In this document: positions 58,996-64,000 of the stretch, piece by piece | Position numbering within the stretch: position 1 is the first letter of the stretch | Layout: every line of letters starts with the position of its first letter | Assembly (NCBI RefSeq): GCF_900215155.1 | Contig: NZ_LT907980.1 | Location: 4,372,490 to 4,436,489, forward strand | Length of the DNA: 64,000 nt | Direction: 5' to 3' | DNA from: Marinobacter sp. LV10R510-11A | Lineage (GTDB): Bacteria; Pseudomonadota; Gammaproteobacteria; Pseudomonadales; Oleiphilaceae | Notes under the pieces: generated by a model | Databases searched by the model: none | The model's input: the letters and a program-made list of their open reading frames with translations, nothing else | What the model was told of the DNA's origin: nothing | Program-made: the position numbers and the translations under genes

Positions 58996-60498
58996 TTGCC
59001 GAGCTCTAAGGACCAATTCTTTTCCGCAGATCACCTCAAAGCAGGCCTCAAAAAACGAGCGGTAAAAAGTGCAGGTATTACCATGGCGGCCCAGGGTGTC
59101 AAATTAGCTCTACAGCTAGGCTCTCTGGCGATACTGGCGAGGCTGTTGGAGCCTGCCGATTTTGGTTTAGTAGCGATGGTCACCGTGTTTACCAGCCTTG
59201 CGCTGCAGATGATGGAAGGTGGTTTGTCCATGGCCACCATCCAGCGAGACCAGATTACTCACGCCCAGGTATCCAACCTGTTCTGGGTAAACGGCGCACT
59301 GGGAACAGGCCTGTGCCTGCTCGGTATTCTGATCTCGCCACTGGTTGCCAGAATCTACGACGAACCGCGTCTCACGCTGGTAATGGCGGCAATGAGCCTC
59401 ACGTTCCTGATTGGTGGGTTTTCAGTACAACACGACGCTTTGTTACGCAGACAGATGCGATTCAAAGCGATCTCTGTAATCGACATCCTATCTATGGCCG
59501 CCGGCATTATTGCAGGCATCACTGCCGCACTGGCCGGCCTGCAATACTGGGCGCTAGTGATCAGCCCTATCACAATGTTTTCGACCAAAACCATTATGCG
59601 GTGGTTGAGCGCACGTTGGGTGCCGTCAACGATGAGCCGTGGCTCGGGGGTTCGGCCACTTTTGGGGTTTGGTGCGAACTTAACTGGGGCGAACTTCATA
59701 GGGTACATGGCAACCAATCTAACGCATTTTGCTGTGGGTTACATTGGTGGGGCCCAGTCATTGGGGCTGTTCAACCGCGCCAACATGCTGACATCTATAC
59801 CCTCGTCACAACTGCTGCCACCGATTATCAATGTACTTCAGCCCACTGTCGCAAGAATAGCGGAGAGCCCAGAGAAGTTGAAGAAAATCATGAGTTCTTT
59901 GATGGGTAAATTAGCGCTGGTATCGACATTAATAACAATAACAATGGCAGTCTTTGCCGACTGGATAGTTGTCGTTTTCTTGGGGTCAGAATGGAACGAC
60001 GCAATTCCACTCTTCCGATTTCTAGCTGTTTACTCATTTGTTCAGCCGCTAGCTAGTTTGATTGCTGTAGCTCTAGTAGCTGCCGGTGAGGCAAGAGCTA
60101 TGATCGTATCGAAGTTTCATAGCCTGGCCATCACGGCAGCCTCATTGGTTGTGGGTAGTAATTGGGGTGTTTACGGTATCGTATTAGCGTTTTCCTTATC
60201 GGGACTACTAATCCGGCTACCGGTCTTTCTTTATTATGCGAGCCGGTTCCTCCCCTTAACTTTTGTAGAACTTAGTAAACCCATTTTCCCAGCTTTGACA
60301 TGTGGAATTTTAACGATGATTATAATTATTTGGCTAAAAGGATTTGTGGAGATTGTTAATCCATTGAGCGGTCTGCTTATGTTTGTACCTCTATGTGTAC
60401 TTGTTTACTTTTTTATATGTTTAGCTATAAAGCCTCTACGATTGAATTTATTTGAGTTGATGGCAAGCCTTCGTTTTTTAGTTAGCAGAAAATTCTAA
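58996..60498 (+). CDS. WzxC-like polysaccharide flippase
   Basis: Polytopic membrane protein of 500 residues from a TTG start (uncertain; the next ATG is about 29 codons later). The N-terminal LAILARLLEPADFGLVAMVT and the many hydrophobic helices match the Polysacc_synt_3/WzxC group of lipid-linked oligosaccharide flippases. It lies in the exopolysaccharide operon after wzz. Confidence 0.87.
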   Translation: MPSSKDQFFSADHLKAGLKKRAVKSAGITMAAQGVKLALQLGSLAILARLLEPADFGLVAMVTVFTSLALQMMEGGLSMATIQRDQITHAQVSNLFWVNGALGTGLCLLGILISPLVARIYDEPRLTLVMAAMSLTFLIGGFSVQHDALLRRQMRFKAISVIDILSMAAGIIAGITAALAGLQYWALVISPITMFSTKTIMRWLSARWVPSTMSRGSGVRPLLGFGANLTGANFIGYMATNLTHFAVGYIGGAQSLGLFNRANMLTSIPSSQLLPPIINVLQPTVARIAESPEKLKKIMSSLMGKLALVSTLITITMAVFADWIVVVFLGSEWNDAIPLFRFLAVYSFVQPLASLIAVALVAAGEARAMIVSKFHSLAITAASLVVGSNWGVYGIVLAFSLSGLLIRLPVFLYYASRFLPLTFVELSKPIFPALTCGILTMIIIIWLKGFVEIVNPLSGLLMFVPLCVLVYFFICLAIKPLRLNLFELMASLRFLVSRKF

Positions 60499-60522
60499 CA
60501 GAATTGAAAAAAAGGAGAGACA

Positions 60523-61506
60523 GTGAAGTTCTTAAAAATCTTTATATCCAGAATTTTAGGGCGTACAAAACCATTTGTGCTTGAATGGATGTCTGGTGTT
60601 AAGAGTTTTAATCTTCACGCGAAGTATTCATTTAGTGAGCGCAAGCCTGATTGCGACTCGGAGCAGTTGAGATACTATCTAATCAAGCACTGTCATATCG
60701 TCGAAAAAGGGATGGCTTTGCCGAACACAAGAGACGGCTTCGGTCAGCCAAAAATAGTAGACCTCATTAAAAGAACAAAAACGTATGAGTCGTTTGGTGG
60801 CGATGATGTCGGCCAGATAGTTCGCGACACTCTCAGGCAATACCGCAAATTTCATCAAGGAAAGGAAAGTCTATTCGAATATGGCTTTATCGACGAAATG
60901 GAAGCCTTTATAGATTCATCCGTTCCCGCAAGCAAAGGTGGTTTGAAATTACTCAAAAAGCGTCAGTGGGATGATTGGTCAATCAATCAGTACGACGATT
61001 TCGTTTCTTTCCGGCATAGTGTCAGAGACTTCGCCAACAAGCCAGTTGATCCAGCGCTACTAAAGTCTGCCATTGAAACAAGCCTGAAAACACCCTCCGT
61101 TTGTAACCGGCAAGGGTGGTTTGTCCACTATTATGATAATAAGAGCAAAATAGCAGAGCTACTGTCATATCAGAATGGTAACGCAGGTTTTACTGACTGT
61201 ATCGATAAGTTACTCATAGTTACCGGAAATCTGAAAGCATTCACTCGCTATGAACACAATCAGTTGTTTGTGGATGGTGGCCTCATATCGATGAATCTAA
61301 TGTTGGCTATTCATTCGTCGGGTTTAGGTTCTTGTCCGTTGAACACATGCATGCCTTACTCTAAAGAAAAGAAACTCAAGACGGCAGCTGCTATATCCGA
61401 TAATGAACGATTGATTATGATGATCGCCGTGGGCAGTCTAAAAGAAGAGTTTTCGGTGGCGCACTCAGAGAAATATCAATTAGATCGGGTTTTGGTAAGT
61501 CATTAG
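60523..61506 (+). CDS. Nitroreductase-family protein in polysaccharide cluster
   Basis: Protein of 327 residues starting at a GTG with AGGAGAG upstream. The C-terminal two thirds is a nitroreductase-like flavin fold (FVSFRHSVRDFANKPVDPAL, LKTPSVCNRQGWFVHYY, HSSGLGSCPLNTCMPYSKEK). The N-terminal ~100 residues are specific to members found in polysaccharide loci, often with FrhB-like and pyruvyltransferase genes as here. The substrate is unknown. It is the last clearly intact gene of the window. Confidence 0.85.
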   Translation: MKFLKIFISRILGRTKPFVLEWMSGVKSFNLHAKYSFSERKPDCDSEQLRYYLIKHCHIVEKGMALPNTRDGFGQPKIVDLIKRTKTYESFGGDDVGQIVRDTLRQYRKFHQGKESLFEYGFIDEMEAFIDSSVPASKGGLKLLKKRQWDDWSINQYDDFVSFRHSVRDFANKPVDPALLKSAIETSLKTPSVCNRQGWFVHYYDNKSKIAELLSYQNGNAGFTDCIDKLLIVTGNLKAFTRYEHNQLFVDGGLISMNLMLAIHSSGLGSCPLNTCMPYSKEKKLKTAAAISDNERLIMMIAVGSLKEEFSVAHSEKYQLDRVLVSH

Positions 61507-61519
61507 ACTTGTAGAGCGC

Positions 61520-62250
61520 ACGGGCAGTGCAAGCCTTGCCTGGCAAATGGGCATCGCCCCCCAGATCTCAAAGCTATAGACTTCAGGATTAAAGACCCAT
61601 CTCACCCGCTAATCGTTACAGTACATACGCAAAAGGGACATCCGGCGAAAAGGTCGTACCAACTAACCAGTTGTTCGGGGCAGACTGGGGCGCGGGCGCC
61701 TTCAAGTACAAAGCCTGTGACTTCTGTGACGACGTGTTTTGCTGAAACAGCAGATGTGGTTCTGGGCGATGCCTGGCTACCTGAGTATGTCCAAGACAGC
61801 GACGGCACGAACGTAGTTGTAACTAGAAGTGACGACCTTCAGCGGCTGATTATAAATGCACGCAGTGAAGGGCGACTAAAGCTGGACGATCTAAGCGTGG
61901 AAAAGGCTGCGCAGTCGCAGGATGCAGGACTGCGACATAGGAAAGTAAGTATTTCCTATCGGTTATTCCTAGAGCGCAAACAAAGGCGTCTGGGTGCCAG
62001 CTAAGCGAACCTCTCCTGAAAAAGCTCTGAAACCCCGCTATGAGCGAAAAAAACAACGACTTAGAGTCAAGCTTAGGGGTCTATCGCACACTGCTTTTAT
62101 TGCTGCAACAGAAAAGAATAACCTCAATATATATTTGGGTACTATGCGCCCGCTTTACATAAAATATCAAAAGTCAAACAGTTCTTGGGTGAAAAGGATG
62201 CTGTCGTTTTGCAAACGCGCCGTGAAAAAGGTCTTACAAAGTTTACCAGG
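61520..62250 (+). pseudogene. FrhB-like (F420 hydrogenase/dehydrogenase beta subunit) remnant
   Basis: Several frames give consecutive pieces of one FrhB_FdhB C-terminal protein: MGIAPQ, LKAIDFRIKDPSHP, NRYSTYAKGTSGEKVVPTNQ to FKYKACDFCDDVF, then FAETADVVLGDAWLPEYVQD to ISYRLFLERKQ, then KLRGLSHTAFIAATEKNNLN. At least four frame changes occur (about 61565, 61610, 61740 and 61995). The N-terminal half is absent. Such proteins accompany pyruvyltransferases in polysaccharide clusters. Confidence 0.78.
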
Positions 62251-62261
62251 TCTCATTATTG

Positions 62262-63402
62262 ATGAGGGTGTCAATTTTAACCCAGCCTCTTGGGCACAAC
62301 TACGGTGGTCTACTACAAGCCTACGCTTTGCAAGTATATTTAAAGCGCATTGGTTGTGATGTTGAAACATTAGATCGCCGGGCTCCAGTGGAACAAGCGA
62401 CAGTTGCAAAAGGCTATATTGTTAATTTAGTCAGGTTCTTGCTTGGCCGAATAAAGTCTATTCCAACCAATCGTAAACAATCATTCGTTCTACAGAATTT
62501 GGCTGATTTTCGGGATAAGAATTTGGTCTTATCTAAGCGAATAACCAGCGAAATACAGCTGCGAGATTATTTTTTTCGGAATAAATTCGAAGCGGTTATC
62601 GTTGGTAGTGATCAGGTCTGGCGCCCTATGTATTCACCAAGTATTCTTAATTTCTATCTGGATTTTTTAAATGATATCGACAGTAAACCCATCCGCGTAG
62701 CCTATGCGGCCTCTTTCGGCGTCAGTGAATGGGAATACCCAGAGGATGTTACGGAAAAATGTAGGCCACTGATTAAAAAATTTGATGCGGTATCTGTGAG
62801 AGAGAAATCAGCCGTTGATCTTTGCAAATCAAAGTTGGGAATCACGTCCGATTGGGTAGTAGACCCAACGCTGTTGTTAGATCCACGTGATTACGAAGAG
62901 CTTATTGATCAAGAGGCTGAAAGTCCGCACAAATCGCTCGTCCTGTCATACATTCTCGACGCGAGCAAAGATAAGCAGCAGATTGCTACTGCGGTAGCGG
63001 GAATCCTTCAGACAGATTTTTTTATATAAAGCCTGAAAAATCCATCTCTGAGGTGCGTTCAAACGACCTTGGCCAGTGCGTTTTTCCTAGGGTAGAAACC
63101 TGGCTTCGAAGTTTCAGAGAAGCAAGCTTTGTTGTCACTGATTCGTTTCACGGATCTGTTTTTGCGATTTTGTTTAACCGGCCGTTTGTAGCAAAACTCG
63201 AAACGTGGTATGGCGAGGTTCGAGTCTCTTTTATCGATGTTTGAGCTGGCATAGGTTGGTAGAATCAGAGGAAGATATTACTCCAGATTTGATTAACAAG
63301 GCGATTGATTGGGATAAAGTGAATGGGCTTCGTGAGAGATTCGCTCGTAAAGGTAAGCTATTCCTGAAGAACCATCTATTCAGCGAGAAGGTTAATGGTT
63401 AA
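62262..63402 (+). pseudogene. Polysaccharide pyruvyltransferase, frameshifted
   Basis: The ATG at 62262 begins a PS_pyruv_trans protein (VSILTQPLGHNYGGLLQAYA, VIVGSDQVWRPMYSP, SVREKSAVDLCK). The frame closes at 63029 after a run of seven T; one more T would continue it as YIKPEKSISEVRSNDLGQCV and VVTDSFHGSVFAILFNRPFV. A further shift near 63235 precedes the C-terminal RLVESEEDITPDLINKAI. The family is clear; whether the frameshifts are real or sequence errors cannot be told here. Confidence 0.8.
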
Positions 63403-64000
63403 CTCTCCAGACGTGTCGGTTATCGTACCTGTTTTCAATGGCGGGGATGGTCTTGAGTTTTCCTTACGTTCTCTGCTCAAGCAGACGCTTAAAAAACTGG
63501 AAATTATTGTTGTAAACGATGCTTCTACCGATAATTCTGAGGCGGTTATCAATCACCTCGCAAGTGAGAACGGCAATATCGTTGCAATACATCTTCCAGA
63601 AAACCAAGGTGTGCACGAAGCACGCTTGGCAGGTATTAAGAAAGCCGCGGCTCCTTGGATTGGTTTTTCGCGACGATTTTGCCCGCCCAAACATGTTTGA
63701 GGTAATGCTCGGGGCCGGCAAACAAGAGAATGTAGATATAGTGGTTTGCGGTTCGTACAGGGTGACGCCAGAGCGTAAACCTATTAAACCAAAGCTCCGT
63801 TTTAAGCGCAGTAAAAAGTGGACTCGGACGTCTTTGAAAAGTTCTGCCGATTTGAGTTTGGCACGGAATGCTTTGGAATAAGCTCTATCGCAGAGAGGTG
63901 CTCACTCCCTATGGAGATATGCATTTTCCTTGGCGTCAGAATATTAATGAAGATCTTCTACTTAATATAGGGTGTTTTTATAAAGCAGTCGGTTTTCGTG
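63395..64000 (+). pseudogene. GT2-family glycosyltransferase, frameshifted and cut by the window edge
   Basis: The start overlaps the pyruvyltransferase end (ATGGTTAA). VSVIVPVFNGGDGLEFSLRS and LEIIVVNDASTDNSEAVINH mark a GT2 glycosyltransferase. The DxD region is disrupted near 63665 (WIGF then a shifted RDDFARPNMFEVM). Further shifts follow near 63815 and 63870, after which LWNKLYRREVLTPYGDMHFP continues to the window end. The remainder lies outside. Confidence 0.78.

Overview
The window looks like the chromosome of a marine gammaproteobacterium, most probably Marinobacter or a close relative. This is inferred from the DUF1302/DUF1329 envelope pair next to a MalT-like LuxR regulator, the pilA/pilBCD-coaE-yacG type IV pilus locus, and an RfaH-linked polysaccharide cluster. 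I could run no database search, so names rest on recognised motifs and family sequence patterns.

Layout. 0.2-21.5 kb is ordinary core genome. It holds zapE, the DUF1302/DUF1329 pair with its terminator, a large LuxR regulator, a Bax-like glucosaminidase, a lipoprotein and YfaZ. A tight leftward operon follows: pilB-pilC-pilD-coaE-(outer-membrane protein)-trmO-hybrid kinase-yacG. The divergent pilA has a sigma-54 promoter.

21.5-46.35 kb is the accessory region and the main discovery. About 45 copies of a short core (ATGGACAGGCAC and near variants), all on the same strand, separate at least a dozen toxin-antitoxin (TA) cassettes or their remnants: RelE/XRE, BrnTA (three), HigBA (two), HicAB (two), HipBA (two), TacAT, Phd, RelE/XRE again, Fic and MazEF. 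A few other genes are included: a PilO/WaaL-like ligase, a lipoprotein and a broken DUF2235 lipase with its DUF2931 partner. Complete repeat copies fold into an imperfect hairpin with a bulged T and an A-A mismatch, followed by a terminator-like hairpin. Cassette junctions fall in the loop of the first hairpin. Two intact and at least four broken genes for a REP-associated tyrosine transposase (RAYT, Y1 HUH family) lie in the same array. No integrase is visible. I propose an integron-like TA cassette array built on a RAYT/hairpin system. In most damaged modules the toxin is the broken partner and the antitoxin survives. The array lies between pilA and a gene resembling a pilin O-oligosaccharyltransferase, and ends at a YbiO-like mscS gene, fragments of whose 3' flank recur inside the array.

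46.4-64 kb returns to the chromosome. mscS and a beta-CASP metallo-hydrolase run leftward; cysQ-rfaH run rightward into a capsule/exopolysaccharide operon (wzi, wza-like, wzz, flippase, nitroreductase-like, FrhB-like, pyruvyltransferase, GT2). A perfect RfaH ops sequence sits inside the start of wzi. An IS66-family element with an 8-bp target duplication interrupts the end of the wza-like gene. The last 2.5 kb carries many frameshifts, which may be real decay or sequence error.
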